Source of the DNA: Caprella mutica | Taxonomy: Eukaryota > Arthropoda > Malacostraca > Amphipoda > Caprellidae | Assembly (NCBI GenBank): GCA_947561585.1 | Contig: CANNZV010001461.1 | Location: 1-64,000, forward strand | Direction: 5' to 3' | Length of the DNA stretch: 64,000 nt | Part shown: positions 11,785-24,400 of the stretch, piece after piece | How the letters are laid out: each line of letters begins with the position of its first letter | How positions within the stretch are numbered: position 1 is the stretch's first letter | The notes under the pieces: model-generated | Database searches by the model: none | Told to the model about the DNA's origin: nothing | The model's input: the letters and a program-made list of their open reading frames with translations, nothing else | Made by a program: the position numbers and the translations under genes

Positions 11785-12860
11785 CGTTGAGAATTTCATA
11801 TGGGCAAATTAATTATAAATACTCTACTACTATCATCTTTACGAGTACGCCTTCATTCTTTTTTTCTTTGCACCATAAATTTAAGTCCAGTGATATCTCC
11901 ACATTCCCCGATATTTTCAAACCTTTATATTTCTATTAAAGATTTGAGCTAGTGAATAAGCGAGATGATACAGGCAGTTCCAATTTAGCCATCACTGTGT
12001 CAACATCAAAACCTTGCTGCCTAAGTGATGTGCTTCACCTCACCTAGATTGATGTGCTTCAGAGTGACCTAACCCTATGTCTCGCTGCTAAACCTCTCCC
12101 AAGGAGACAGCAAAGGGAGGATGTGCCAACCACCGTGATGTAGTACGAGAACACTGTTTTCGTGTATGATGCTCATACAGACCAGAACAAGAGAGCTAGT
12201 ACACCTACCACGATGCTATGAAGCTGTGTCCCAAATCATCAGTACTATAGGTATCTAATTATTTATGGTGCAAACCCTATCATCAACTCTCTCAGTGAAC
12301 CTATAAATTTAACCTGAATATTTTCCTCTTCAAATTCGTCCATATTTGTTTCATATATCTCTCCATTCTCCAATTTTATTAACTCTTTACAACACTTAAG
12401 TCCTTTGTATTTGAAATTTACTAAATCTTTTAACGAAGATTTAGAGTAATATTTTAACTCTTGAAATTAGTATATTTGAATTGAAATTGAATTGAGATTT
12501 GTGCTTTGATAAAAATCAGGCAATAAAAATATATTAAATTAAAATTATATTAAATTAAAGTTATATTAAATTGAAAATTAAATTTGAATTAAATTGAGAT
12601 TGGATTCATAATTGTTTGAATTACCTTTATAAATTTTCTATTTAAATAGTCATTTAAATTCTATTCATCTAGGTTTAATTCTATATTTTTTCTTATTCAT
12701 ATTTTTCAATATTGTTTCTCTATATTATCAGGCTCTTGAAATAGGAACGGGTCTGGACACGGATGGAAGAAGATCTATCAAGCCATACACCTTATTCTAA
12801 AAATTCCTTGTCAAAATGAACCTTGTAGTGTATCAATTTATAAATACACTTTGAATATTT
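11785..12860 (+). mobile_element. Putative 3' LTR region of the BEL/Pao element
   Basis: A purine run TTTTTGGGGGAG just upstream looks like the polypurine tract. The next bases CGTTGAG would be a mutated TGTTGAG LTR start. An AATAAA lies near 12523. The 3' limit is not visible because no 5' LTR exists for comparison. A more GC-rich block at about 11950-12245 sits between inverted 14-mers TTTGCACCATAAAT (11867-11880) and its complement (12261-12274), so it may be a later insertion in the LTR. Confidence 0.45.
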
Positions 12861-12897
12861 ATTTTCTTTCCATCCCCCGTTTCCTCATAGACTTTTT

Positions 12898-14093
12898 TCA
12901 AGAAGCTCTAATGTGCTCAACTGAGCTCTAATGGGCTTGTCTGAGCTCTAATGGGCTCAACAGCTGAGCTCTAATGGGCTCAACAGCTGAGCTCTAATGG
13001 GCTCAACAGCTGAGCTCTAATGGGCTCAACAGCTGAGCTCTAATGGGCTCAACTGAGCTCTAATGGGCTCAACTGAGCTCTAATGGGCTCAACTGAGCTC
13101 TAATGGGCTCAACTGAGCTCTAATGGGCTTGTCTGAGCTCAAATGGGCTCAACAGCTGAGCTCTAATGGGCTCAACAGCTGAGCTCTAATTGGCTCAACT
13201 GAGCTCTAATGGGCTCAACTGAGCTCTAATGGGCTCAACTGAGCTCTAATGGGCTCAACTGAGCTCTAATGGGCTCAATTGAGCTCTAATAGGCTCAACT
13301 GAGCTCTAATAGGCTCAACTGAGCTCGAATGGGCTCAACTGAGCTCGAATGGGCTCAACTGAGCTCTAATGGGCTTGTCTGAGCTCTAATGGGCTTGTCT
13401 GAGCTCTAATGGGCTCAACAGCTGAGCTCTAATGGGCTCAACAGCTGAGCTCTAATGGGCTAAACTGAGCTCTAATGGGCTCAACTGAGCTCTAATGGGC
13501 TCAACTGAGCTCTAATTGGTTCAACAGCTGAGCTCTAATTGGTTCAACAGCTGAGCTCTAATGGGCCCAACTGAGCTCTAATGGGCTCAACTGAGCTCTA
13601 ATGGGCTCAACTGAGCTCTAATGGGCTCAACTGAGCTCTAATGGGCTCAACTGAGCTCTAATGGGCTCAACTGAGCTCTAATGGGCTCAACTGAGCTCTA
13701 ATGGGCTCAACTGAGCTCTAATGGGCTCAACTGAGCTCTAATGGGCTCAACTGAGCTCTAATGGGCTCAACTGAGCTCTAATGGGCTCAACTGAGCTCTA
13801 ATGGGCTCAACTGAGCTCTAATGGGCTCAACTGAGCTCTAATGGGCTCAACTGAGCTCTAATGGGCTCAACTGAGCTCTAGTGGGCTCAACTGAGCTCTA
13901 GTGGGCTCAACTGAGCTCTAGTGGGCTCAACTGAGCTCTAATGGGCTCAACTGAGCTCTAATGGGCTCAACTGAGCTCTAATGGGCTCAACTGAGCTCTA
14001 ATGGGCTCAACTGAGCTCTAATGGGCTCAACTGAGCTCTAATGGGCTCAACTGAGCTCTAATGGGCTCAACTGAGCTTTAATGGGCTCACCGG
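12898..14093. repeat. 20-bp minisatellite with a SacI-type palindrome
   Basis: Tandem array of GAGCTCTAATGGGCTCAACT, roughly 55-60 copies over 1.2 kb. The 5' third mixes 20-bp units with 24-bp units carrying an extra CAGCTGA-containing insert. The 3' part is nearly homogeneous. Single-base variants (AGTGGG, TTGGTT, GAGCTCGAAT) cluster in neighbouring units, showing local duplication. Confidence 0.95.
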
Positions 14094-14628
14094 TGTTACT
14101 CTATCGTTTCCTTCTCACGAAACTGTTGATTTAATCAATGTGCGAGTGCTTGTTTTGGTGAATGTGTGAGTGCTGTTTTTTTTTGATATATGTGAAGCAT
14201 GTGACCATTATAACTCTGTATAAAATCTTGCTTAGAAATTGAACTCTCTTTTTCCGTAATATATAATAGTTAAGCTAGCTCCTTTCTTTGAAATATAATT
14301 TGTTTGTTTTTCTTTTCTTAATATCCCGGCCGGATAAATAATTTGTACATGTACTATTTTTTTTTTGTTGCTTAGAATACCTAATAAAATTCGTGCCTAT
14401 TACCTATTTGTTTTAGTAGTTCATTGATTTGGAGTTAATTAGAATAAAGTTTATTCAGACCAGTATTTTTCCCACTACAACACTGACATTCGAAACGAGT
14501 AAAGGTGGGAGTTTTTCTTTATAATTAATCAATTATCATATTGCTAAATTTAAGTTTAGCAAAAAAAATAATTAGCGGTGTTGCAAAATGTGTACGATTA
14601 TAAATGATAAAAACTTAATAGAAAAGAA
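14094..14628. other. Non-coding stretch
   Basis: About 530 AT-rich bases between two arrays; no gene or recognisable element. Confidence 0.4.
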
Positions 14629-14631
14629 AAT

Positions 14632-14868
14632 GTTGCATTAGTTTCAATAATAAATAAAATCTTGTTGCATTAGTTTCAATAATAAATAAAATCTTGTTGC
14701 ATTAGTTTCAATAATAAGTGGAATCTTGTTGCATTAGTTTCAATAATAAGTGGAATCTTGCTGCATTAGTTTCAATAATAAGTGAAATCTTGTTGCATTA
14801 GTTTCAATAATAAGTGGAATCTTGCTGCATTAGTTTCAATAATAAGTGGAATCTTGCTACATTAATTT
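14632..14868. repeat. 32-bp tandem repeat
   Basis: About seven copies of a 32-bp unit beginning GTTGCATTAGTTTCAATAAT. Early units carry AAATAAAATC and later ones AAGTGGAATC, a gradient of variants along the array. Confidence 0.93.
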
Positions 14869-15096
14869 TAATTTGTCAATGAAGGATGAACGCACAGTAA
14901 AAATTTTCTTTACACAAGATTCGAATGCTTATGTATTCAGTTCGGTATTATTTTTAAAGACTGAAATATTTATTCTTAGTTTGTCCCAGTGTAAATTCTC
15001 TTTGGATAAAATTCGAATATTTTTGTATTCAGTTCGGTATTTATATTTATAGAGTAAAATAATTTTCTAGTTTGTAAATATATTGTTAATATATTA

Positions 15097-15167
15097 CGTA
15101 GTGGCAGTTTTCCCACAGTGGCAATCTTCCCAGTGGCAATTTTCCCAATGGCAATTTTCCGCGCACG
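15097..15167. mobile_element. Orphan end of a minisatellite-ended element
   Basis: Four units of a roughly 15-bp repeat (GGCAATTTTCCCAGT). The outer right edge, reverse complemented, reads CGTGCGCGGAAAATTGCC. It resembles the right end of the element at 50997-52160 (CGTGCGTGGACAATTGG). No partner end or 9-bp duplication was found. Confidence 0.55.
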
Positions 15168-15555
15168 ATCATACAGATAATTCGGCTCTGTGTTCATCTT
15201 CTCGCAGATTTCATTAGATATGCCTGTTAAACTATATGAAATATGTTAGGATTCGCACATTAATTTCTTCACGCATGATTAAATAGGTTTTTGAACGACG
15301 AGATGGAAACTAAATTGATCTCTTACAAGAGACAACTAAAATTTGAAACTAAAAATTAATACAAACCCCAAAATTGAATGAATAAAAAATATGGAAGGGA
15401 TAACGGGAAGGGTTGGGTAGAATCCGATGTACAGTCACTTCCTAGTGGTGGATTATGGGTTCTGTATTACATAAGCTGAGAACAACCGTACGAATTTACT
15501 TCAATTCATAACTTCTGTTACATATAAAAAGAGGTCTAATATATATATATAGGGG

Positions 15556-15990
15556 TTCGGCAAATGAAGATTTCTGTTTCGGTATATATTTTGTATGTAA
15601 GAACTACATTTAATTAACATTTCTAGTACCTGGTCATATAATATTTCCATTAACTTATATATTCAAGTAATTGAAGCATTATACTATTTATCATATTTTC
15701 AATTATTCACTTTTCTTTTATTGCCTTTCGGCAAGTGAAGATGATATATTTCGATTAAAAACTTAATTTATTACGGTTAACTAGGCCTATATTTTTCAAA
15801 TTAACACCCGGCCTATATAAAATTCATAAATCATTAATCGAAAGAAATTTGCACATAAATACTATTAATTCTCATTTTCAAATCAATTTCGGCATGTGAA
15901 GATATTGACTGATTGATCTGAAATTTCGGAAACCATTTTGATACCGTTTGGCAAAATTCCCACACTCGGCCTATAATGATTTCGAAAAAA
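15556..15990. repeat. Degenerate repeat of about 165 bp
   Basis: The motif TTCGGCA(A/T)(G/A)TGAAGAT recurs at about 15556, 15727 and 15889, spaced about 171 and 162 bp. A second shared segment (CGGCCTATA) follows the last two copies at similar offsets. This looks like an old satellite of three units. Bases 15168-15555 hold nothing recognisable. Confidence 0.5.
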
Positions 15991-16384
15991 GTGCAAAAAC
16001 GACCAATTCCGGTCCACACTATACGGCCCACATTCTGCTTACCGTCACTATTGGAGAGGACTTTCCTTCCTTAACGTTAATATTGACACTCACATTGGAA
16101 ACTCACATCCACAGTCAATGGGCAACTGCACTCTCTCAAAAAGTGTATCTTTGAAAGTGTTCACATTTGAAAAGCGCATGGCGGGCAAATCGAGGCATTC
16201 CCGTCAGTGCAAGAGGACTCAGTTGGTACTCAGAATAGGTATCAAGTGCATTAATAGAGTAGAACAGGTATAATACATAAATACATTAATAAAGTAGAAT
16301 TGGTAAAATATATTTATACATACATACAGTTTTAAAGGTATAAATACATTAAAAGAGTTGAATAAGTATGATATTCATTAAAAA

Positions 16385-16942
16385 AATTCTTCAGGCTCCG
16401 GGAAAAAATTAGTTTATTACATAGTATTATGTAATTCAGGTCTACAATCATTATTCTGCAAACCGCATATAATTCGGTTAATTTTATATTTTATTATTTG
16501 ATCTTAAACTTTCCAATATTCTGTGTTCAACAATTAATATAGGAATCGCTAACATGACGCAGAACTCTTTGTTTTGATTCCATTTTTTTTAAACAAACTA
16601 TGTGTTTTCGGCGTTCGTTTAAGATAATTATTTTTTTCCTGAAGTATATAAACGTTTCTACATATAATAAGTTTATCCAGTTCTATACCTTTGCACGAAT
16701 ATTAAATGGATTTTTTATATCTACATAATACCTAATTGACTTTCATTTTTTTTTTCGGACTGAAAAATAGCAAGTCGGAAGTAAAATAGGTATTCTATAG
16801 AGTTATGATTACAAAAATCTTCAAAGCTTATAAAATTGAACGAATGCTATCAAATTTCATGGGGTTTGCAGAAAAATTATAAAGAAACATTACCTTCATT
16901 GATTAGAGTAATAAAAATAATTGGTTGGAGGGGACCGTTAAA
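16385..16942. repeat. Dispersed MITE-like repeat, copy A
   Basis: About 550 bp that align along their length with 62338-62866: shared AGGCTCCG(G/A)GAAAAAA start, CGCTAACATGACGC / CACTAACCTGACGC, and CCTGAAGTATATAAACGTTTCTA. The right end has GGAGGGGACC, the inverse of the left end of copy B (GGTCCTCTCC). This suggests a non-autonomous DNA element with short inverted ends. The flanks 15991-16384 and 16943-17384 are somewhat less AT-rich but contain no gene I can support. Confidence 0.7.
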
Positions 16943-17392
16943 AAAGTGGAATAGGGTACTCAGATTGCCATCAATGGACTTACTGAGTGCCGAAAGGAAT
17001 AGCCAAGGTGAATGTTGAAGTGAGCCACCAGTTGTCCGCTAGTTTGCTCGTGAATTATGCATTTGCCTCTTGTTTCAACACTCAGAGAGTGCAAAAGAGT
17101 CTCAATGTAAACGGGACTTTAAGAGTCACTACCTAGCAACATCTGATCACCAGTTAGCCCTCGTACCGTCTGGTACCACCTTGTTAATGATTTATCAGTC
17201 ATAATGTGCTGAAAATTCTTTCGAGTAAAAAGCTCACCCGTTTAACTTCATGTTCAGAGAGGTAGCTATCACAGGTGAAAGATAGTTTTAAGAGGAACTT
17301 CTCTGATGGGTGTTTTTGGACATGCTGAAAATTTCGGAAGTAAAGGTAAGAACAACTGAAGTGGATACAGCGTTACGAATGACTATTATTAT

Positions 17393-17570
17393 TAGGGTTG
17401 TGACAAGAAGCTTTTTAAATATTAAATCTGTAGAATATCTTAGACGTCACAAAATGATATGGTATCGAATACTCTATACCACTGAATCAGAACGCCTCAA
17501 AGTTTTTAATTCTCCATGTCCATAAAATTTTCAGAATCTGTGATTTTAAAAGCATATTGTCACAACCTTA
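17393..17570. mobile_element. hAT MITE, 178 bp
   Basis: Ends TAGGGTTGTGACAAGAAGC and, reverse complemented, TAAGGTTGTGACAATATGC. Exact 8-bp direct repeats ATTATTAT flank it at 17385-17392 and 17571-17578. It shares terminal bases with the larger element at 4972-6123. A small frame across the left junction is not a gene. Confidence 0.88.
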
Positions 17571-17925
17571 ATTATTATGCCGTATCATCCCATAACTCAT
17601 TATTTAATACAAAAGCGACCTAGAGCAATCTCAGTTGACCAATACATACCTAATTTATAGACATGAAAAAGCTACCTCCAGTCTTTACGGTTTACGTAGT
17701 CACCTCGCTGTAGAGCTATTAAACAAATGAAAAAAAAACGTTCTATTGAATAAAAATATTTTACTATAGTTCATATCATTTTTAATAGGGACCATCGAAC
17801 ATAAAAATATAATTACGCTACAAATGTATTGCCCTGATATGTTTAAAAAATTGCATCCAAAAAAATATACAGGACATAATTCAAATTCCTAATTTTTATT
17901 AGGTATGTACATGATTGAAAAAGTA

Positions 17926-18239
17926 CAGTAAAACTCCTCTATAGTGAACTTCAACTAGTTCACTATAGGAGTATACTCTACTATAGAGTATTTAAGAGAT
18001 AAATAGAAAACTAGTCTTTTCATGGTAGACTATACAAAAATATAGTATATTTCTTTTTAAAATAAATTTTTTATACAGGGTTTTTCACTTCTCAGATTCA
18101 TAGAAAACTTATAGTTATTTGTGGCAGACTAAACTAAATATGTTCACTACGTCTACGGAAGTACGTTTATTATACGTTATATACTATACTATGGTATATG
18201 GTTCACTATACAGGAGTTCACTATAAAGGAGTTCTACTG
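17926..18239. mobile_element. pogo-like MITE, 314 bp
   Basis: Inverted ends of 24 bp with two mismatches, starting CAGTA(A/G)AACTCCT and containing TATAGTGAAC. A TA duplication is present at 17924-17925 and 18240-18241. Extra TAGTGAAC / GTTCACTA copies lie just inside each end. The end sequence is typical of pogo/Tigger-class elements. Confidence 0.88.
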
Positions 18240-18241
18240 TA

Positions 18242-19100
18242 TATTCATACATTAATATCAAATGAAAATTGAAGTACATTGAGTTTTCTTTTAATATCGT
18301 TTAAATTTGGTACCATTTACCATTAAACTAAAATTATTACGCTTTGTGAAAATAAAATAGAAATAAAACAATGATTTTCCGTTTGAACAGTATACATAAG
18401 GTATAATGTATAATGTTAAACGTTAACACTTGTATAATATAAAGTATATTCAAACTATGAATACCAAATTACAGTGAATGACATTTAGATTTTCTACCAA
18501 TAATGGTGGGAGTAGAAATAACCTTTTTTTTCAATCCCAAAGACAAGTTTATAATCAAGCAGGTAGTAAAAGTGAATGTTCATCATAATAGATAGTTACG
18601 CATTAGGCTTATAGGTATCACATTTCTACCTAGAGAACAAAGAAACCTGTATCTTATTTTCATCTCCAATATATTCAAATTCATTTATTATACATGCCAT
18701 ACCTGTCTGTCTTATTGGAAAAGCAAAATTTAAATAATTAAATTGTCAAATTAAAATTGCTAAACCACAACAGAAATATTTTTAATTGAAATAAAAAAAG
18801 CATAAATTGAACGAAATAATTAAATAGAGTGAACTATATATGAAAGTTTTGGCCGTTATTTAAATGACGCTTCCACAACTCCTAAAAATTTCATCGTCTT
18901 ATGTAACGTAAGTTCCTAAAAATTACGATTTTTATGAGGTGGTCAGGTAAGAACTGGGGTATGTTGGGTTTCCGATAGGCTCTGCATTTTCGATCATGGA
19001 AGAAATGATTAATTCAACATTTATTTTAATTCGTATACAAATTTCCTGCCACTGAAGATGCATATAAATTAAGATTGCATTTCAAATAGCACCGTCAATT
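18242..19100. other. AT-rich non-coding stretch
   Basis: About 860 bases with no gene or definable repeat. Confidence 0.4.
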
Positions 19101-19109
19101 TCATTTTCT

Positions 19110-20680
19110 GTTTCAAATTTCAATTGAAATTAAAAAATTTACTTTTATTTATAAATTTCAATATAAATTATAAATTTCAATTTCAATTATAAATTTCAAT
19201 TTAAATTATAAATTTCAATTTAAATTATAAATTTAAATTTAAATTTAAATTATAAATTTCAATTTGAATTTCAATTTAAATTATAAATTTAAATTTAAAT
19301 TATAAATTTAAATTTAAATTTAAATTATAAATTTAAATTTAAATTATAAATTTCAATTTCAATTATAAATTTCAATTTAAATTATAAATTCAAATTTAAA
19401 TTATAAATTTAAATTTAAATTATAAATTTCAATTTAAATTGTAAATTTAAATTATAAATTTCAATTTAAATTATAAATTTCAATTTCAATTATAAATTTC
19501 AATTTAAATTATAAATTTCAATTTAAATTATAAATTTCAATTTAAATTATAAATTTAAATTTAAATTATAAATTTAAATTTAAATTATAAATTTAAATTT
19601 AAATTATAAATTTCAATTTAAATTATAAATTTCAATTTAAATTATAAATTTCAAATTAAATTATAAATTTAAATTTAAATTATAAATTTCAATTTCAATT
19701 ATAAATTTCAATTTCAATTATAAATTTCAATTTAAATTATAAATTTCAATTTAAATTATAAATTTCAATTTAAATTATAAATTTCAATGTAAATTATAAA
19801 TTTAAATTTAAATTATAAATTTAAATTTAAATTATAAATTTAAATTTAAATTATAAATTTCAATTTCAATTATAAATTTCAATTTCAATTATAAATTTCA
19901 ATTTCAATTATAAATTTCAATTTCAATTATAAATTTCAATTTCAATTATAAATTTCAATTTCAATTATAAATTTCAATTTCAATTATAAATTTCAATTTC
20001 AATTATAAATTTCAATTTCAATTATAAATTTCAATTTCAATTATAAATTTCAATTTCAATTATAAATTTCAATTTCAATTATAAATTTCAATTTCAATTA
20101 TAAATTTCAATTATAAATTTCAATTTCAATTATAAATTTCAATTTTAATTATAAATTTTAATTTTAATTATAAATTTCAATTTAAATTATAAATTTCAAT
20201 TTAAATTATAAATTTCAATTTAAATTATAAATTTCAATTTAAATTATAAATTTAAATTTAAGTTATAAATTTCAATTTAAATTATAAATTTAAATTTAAA
20301 TTATAAATTTAAATTATAAATTATAAATTTAAATTATAAATTTAAATTTAAATTATAAATTTAAATTATAAATTTAAATTTAAATTATAAATTTAAATTT
20401 AAATTATAAATTTAAATTGAAATTAAAATTAAAATTAAAATTATAAATTTCAATTTAAATTATAAATTTCAATTTAAATTATAAATTTCAATTTAAATTA
20501 TAAATTTAAATTTAAATTATAAATTTAAATTTAAATTAGACATTTCACTTTAAATTATAAATTTCACTTTAAGCTATAAAATTCACTTTAAATTATAAAT
20601 TCCACTTTAAGTTATAAAATTCACTTTAAATTATAAAATTCAATATAAATTTTAAATTTCATTTTAATTTTCAAATTTCT
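19110..20680. repeat. AT-only satellite of about 18 bp
   Basis: About 1.6 kb built of ATAAATTTCAATTTAAATT and variants that swap C for A (TTTAAATTTAAATT). Blocks of one variant alternate with blocks of the other: a run of the TTCAATTTCAATT form at about 19860-20110 and A-rich forms on either side. This shows segmental amplification. Both strands read almost the same. Confidence 0.95.
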
Positions 20681-20993
20681 CACTTAATTTAAAAATTCAC
20701 ATTTGATTTAAAAATTAACTTTTGATTTCAAGTTTTCTCAGCAAAGTAACATTTTAGAAAACAGTAGAGACTAAAATCGTATATTTCGTCTATTGTAAGT
20801 TAAAGATTAACAAAGATATGTATTATACTGTGTCCAAAGATTATCCCTTTTTTTAATTAGTATTTTTAATTAGTTTTGAGATCATTCTTTCCCATGTCAT
20901 CGTAGCTACACAACATTTGACTGATCAGGTCAGTAGGTACTATCATCATGATAGTACCTCTACTAATTTAAAAAGTAAGAAACATTTTAGATA

Positions 20994-21300
20994 TATGGAT
21001 TTAGGTGCACCAAAACACATCAGAATGTTCGTAGCTTCTCGTATATTAAAAGGGTTCTTTAATATTAACATGGAAAAATCTTTTAATTCCAGTGATAAGA
21101 ATAAGTTACCGGTTTGGAATAGCTCTATCCTAGAAAGCCAATCACAAGACAGCATCGAATCGTGTGGGCGTAACTTTAAACCACGGAAGGAACCGGAAGG
21201 GGGTGGAGCTAAGATTCAGAGAGTCCTGTTCGAAACACTTCTTCAGAATCATAACAGGACAGGCGTTGAGCAAGAAGGTGGTCAAGAAAATAGTACCTAA
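20994..21300 (+). CDS. Unrecognised open frame upstream of the RING-OTU gene
   Basis: An open frame with ATG at 20994 (MDLGAPKHIRMF) ending at 21300, about 100 codons. It is less AT-rich than its surroundings. A second frame overlaps it (to 21358: RESCSKHFFRIITGQAL). Neither resembles a family I know. It could be a 5' exon, the end of an older gene or pseudogene, or part of the leader of the gene starting at 21409. An in-frame TGA at 21394-21396 rules out reading straight through into that gene. Confidence 0.2.
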
Positions 21301-21408
21301 CCTACAATTTGTAATCGAATTTAAAATTGGTGGATTCAAGTTAAATTTTTCTTTGTAAAATTTATTTTCGTCAAGATTGTTTTTTTTTTCTACTGAAGAT
21401 TAGACAAA

Positions 21409-24400
21409 ATGGGCAAAATAATGAAGAATAAAAGATCATCCTCTTCTGGTATTAAGAGGAACGGAAAGAAAATGCCAGTTAAGTTTTTTACTCCGCGTTA
21501 TGATGAACTTACCTACTCAACTTATTTGAATGAAGAAGTTAAATTAGATGGAGATATCTCGTATGATATGCAGCAGTTAGAACTGTCTACTGATGAATAT
21601 CTGAATGACGATTCAGTGAAACAGAAAACACCTAGTGGACACTTCTCCGATAACCCTGAAGCTTGCGTGAGTACTTGATATAGGATAGGTTCATAGTTAG
21701 CGAACAGTTCACATATTCTATACTGTATGTAAACAATGATAGCTAAATATTAAAATATATTTGGAAATGTTATTTACTACGTTGGGATTCTTTTGGTTAT
21801 TCTCTTCGTAACTAAATGTTATTTTCACTGTTTGTGATTGGAAAATTATTTTCAATGTTTTTCTTTTATTGCTTTGGATGGTATTGACACTATTAAACAA
21901 ATGTGTTTTGTGTGTGCTGTCATCTGGGTTTCAAAGTGGTAAATAGAAACATAACTCTAAAATTATATTTGAGATATAGTAGAATTCCTCTGTAATAAAC
22001 TCATGCGGTCCTGTGTAGTGAATCATCCTGATTAGTAGACTCCTGTATAACGAACTTACCTCTGTAGTGAACATATTGATGGTGATTCTAGGACAATAAC
22101 CCCCGCGGTCAAAAACCCCCGTGCAAATTACCCCCCGGACAAAAAAAAAATTAATTCTTGGAAAGTCTCCAACAGACTGGCGACTCTGACCTCACTTTGT
22201 AACCAGGCAGTGATTAAATTGTATTTCCATGATTTTATTTCTTAATTGTCATTTATAGGAACTAGAGTTTAGCAAATAACTAGCACTGGTTCAGGCTGCT
22301 TAATTGATAGCATATGTCCAAGACCCAATATTTTATAGATAAGTAAAAGAAGTGAACAATAAAAACACACCTGAATTTCATCTATATATTCAACTTGGAG
22401 GTTAAATCGCCACTTTTGATTTTCTTTTACACGAATCTCTTATATAATGACTTTAAGCATCTCGATATTTGCATGCAAATACGAGGAATTATGAACCGAT
22501 CGGTTACAAACAAGAAATGTGACGATTTAGTAACGTAATATTTGTGCGTCGTCTACTAGTTCCATATACCTTAATGTTATTGTACCCTTATAGATATCTA
22601 TAGAAAACACTTGTTCTTATATTATATGCCTATAGTCGATGACATTTATATTCATAATTATTGTAAATCTTTACTAATATTTACTCTATTTTCAGGGTGA
22701 AGATAAAATGATCAAGAAATGTTTCTTATGCTTTAACCAGATATTAGTTACCCCAAATCCCGTGAACACTTGCGGCTGCACAATCTACTGCGATTGTTGC
22801 ACAGATATCATCCTTAAATTTTGTGGAGAAGAACAGTAAGTTTTCTAGTTTAAAAATTTTGTTAAATTTAATGTGATCAATAATATCAAATAAAACTAAT
22901 GACATATTGTAAGCAAACACTAGGTCAGATGTTGATAATTAAACTGTATTGAATAGTTTTTCACCAACAGTATAAAGTTATTCGAAATCATTTCAATTAG
23001 TTTCGTATTTGATATTATATAGAATTAGAATAATAATTTTAAGAGCATATTTTCACAGCCAGTGTCATTAGAAATATATATGAAGAGATTAGTCTTCAGA
23101 TTTGTAGATATTATACTCAATAGCTGTACTTAGATATTATAATTTTAATAAGAACTATTTAAAAGATAATCTATATTTAAAAGAAATATAGATTATGTAG
23201 TTACTAATTCCAATTCATTAAAAATATAGCTTTTAATTTGAATACAGACAGGACCATCTATTACTACCAAAATCGCAACTCGACTTATTTCAAATGGTAA
23301 TAAGTGCAGGGTATCATACTCGCATCATTATATAATTGTAACTCCTTAATCATTCCATTTTCTATGAGTTAGATTAAAAAAAATGTTTTAACGGTTCATC
23401 TGAGTCTAAGCGTATAATGAAACGATGAAAATTCTGCAAAAAAAAGTTTAAGGTATTGATTAAAAGTATAAAAATTCTATCATAGATTAAATTATTCTCA
23501 CTCATTATATTAGTTTGATACTTTTATTTATTTCATTGTTACATTGAACCAACTGTTATTATGGTTTGAAAAAATATTTTGGTAGTAGGGTAAGTTTTAA
23601 GCTATTGGACGATTCCACATTTCCGAAAAATTAAGAAAGAAAATATTATAATAATCATTTAATCAATATTTATATTTGTGTCAATGATACCAAGTTTGAA
23701 ATAAGCTATGGTTGAATTTAACTTTGAAGTCTCATAATTTGAATATACGCTAATTGAACACTCAAAACTACTCTCTTTTATATACTAACTCATAAAAAAT
23801 GAAATATATAATAGGTTACCCTTATATAAAAACGTGATTCATACCCCGATCTTACCATCTTACCATTGTTGTAGGAGTGGAGGAGTAATAAATGTAATCT
23901 CGAATTATAATGTAAAATTAAAAATGTATCTTATTTGATTTTCAATATGAATGTAGGTTCTAATTAAAATATTCAATGAAAATGTAGTTTTTAATTTGAA
24001 TATTCAATGAAAATTTAGTTTCTTTCTAAGATTCATGTCGTCCAAGTAAACTAACTACAATGAGTTGATATTTAATTAATTTAAGGAAACTAAAATATAC
24101 ATTATCTAAATTTTTTCTTTAATATTGAAGAAAATAGGTTGAATATTTTGAATGTTCACAAATTATTAAATTGTTGTCTGTGCGTGATCATATTTCGGAA
24201 ATAAATTCATTTAATCTGAAACAGATAGTAATCTTCTATCGAAAGTCTATACTATTTCTTTAATAAAAGCTAATTACTGAATCTTTCTCTCCAGATTCTG
24301 CTTGCTCTGCAAGTATCAGCATGCATTCAATAATATGGAGTGGGAAGAGCAGAAGAAGAACATTAAGACAATAAGGAAGCTGATGCTTTATTCAAATAAT

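Noticed and set aside
12898..14093. CRISPR-like regular repeats
   Set aside because: The units are contiguous without unique spacers and the context is eukaryotic; this is a minisatellite.
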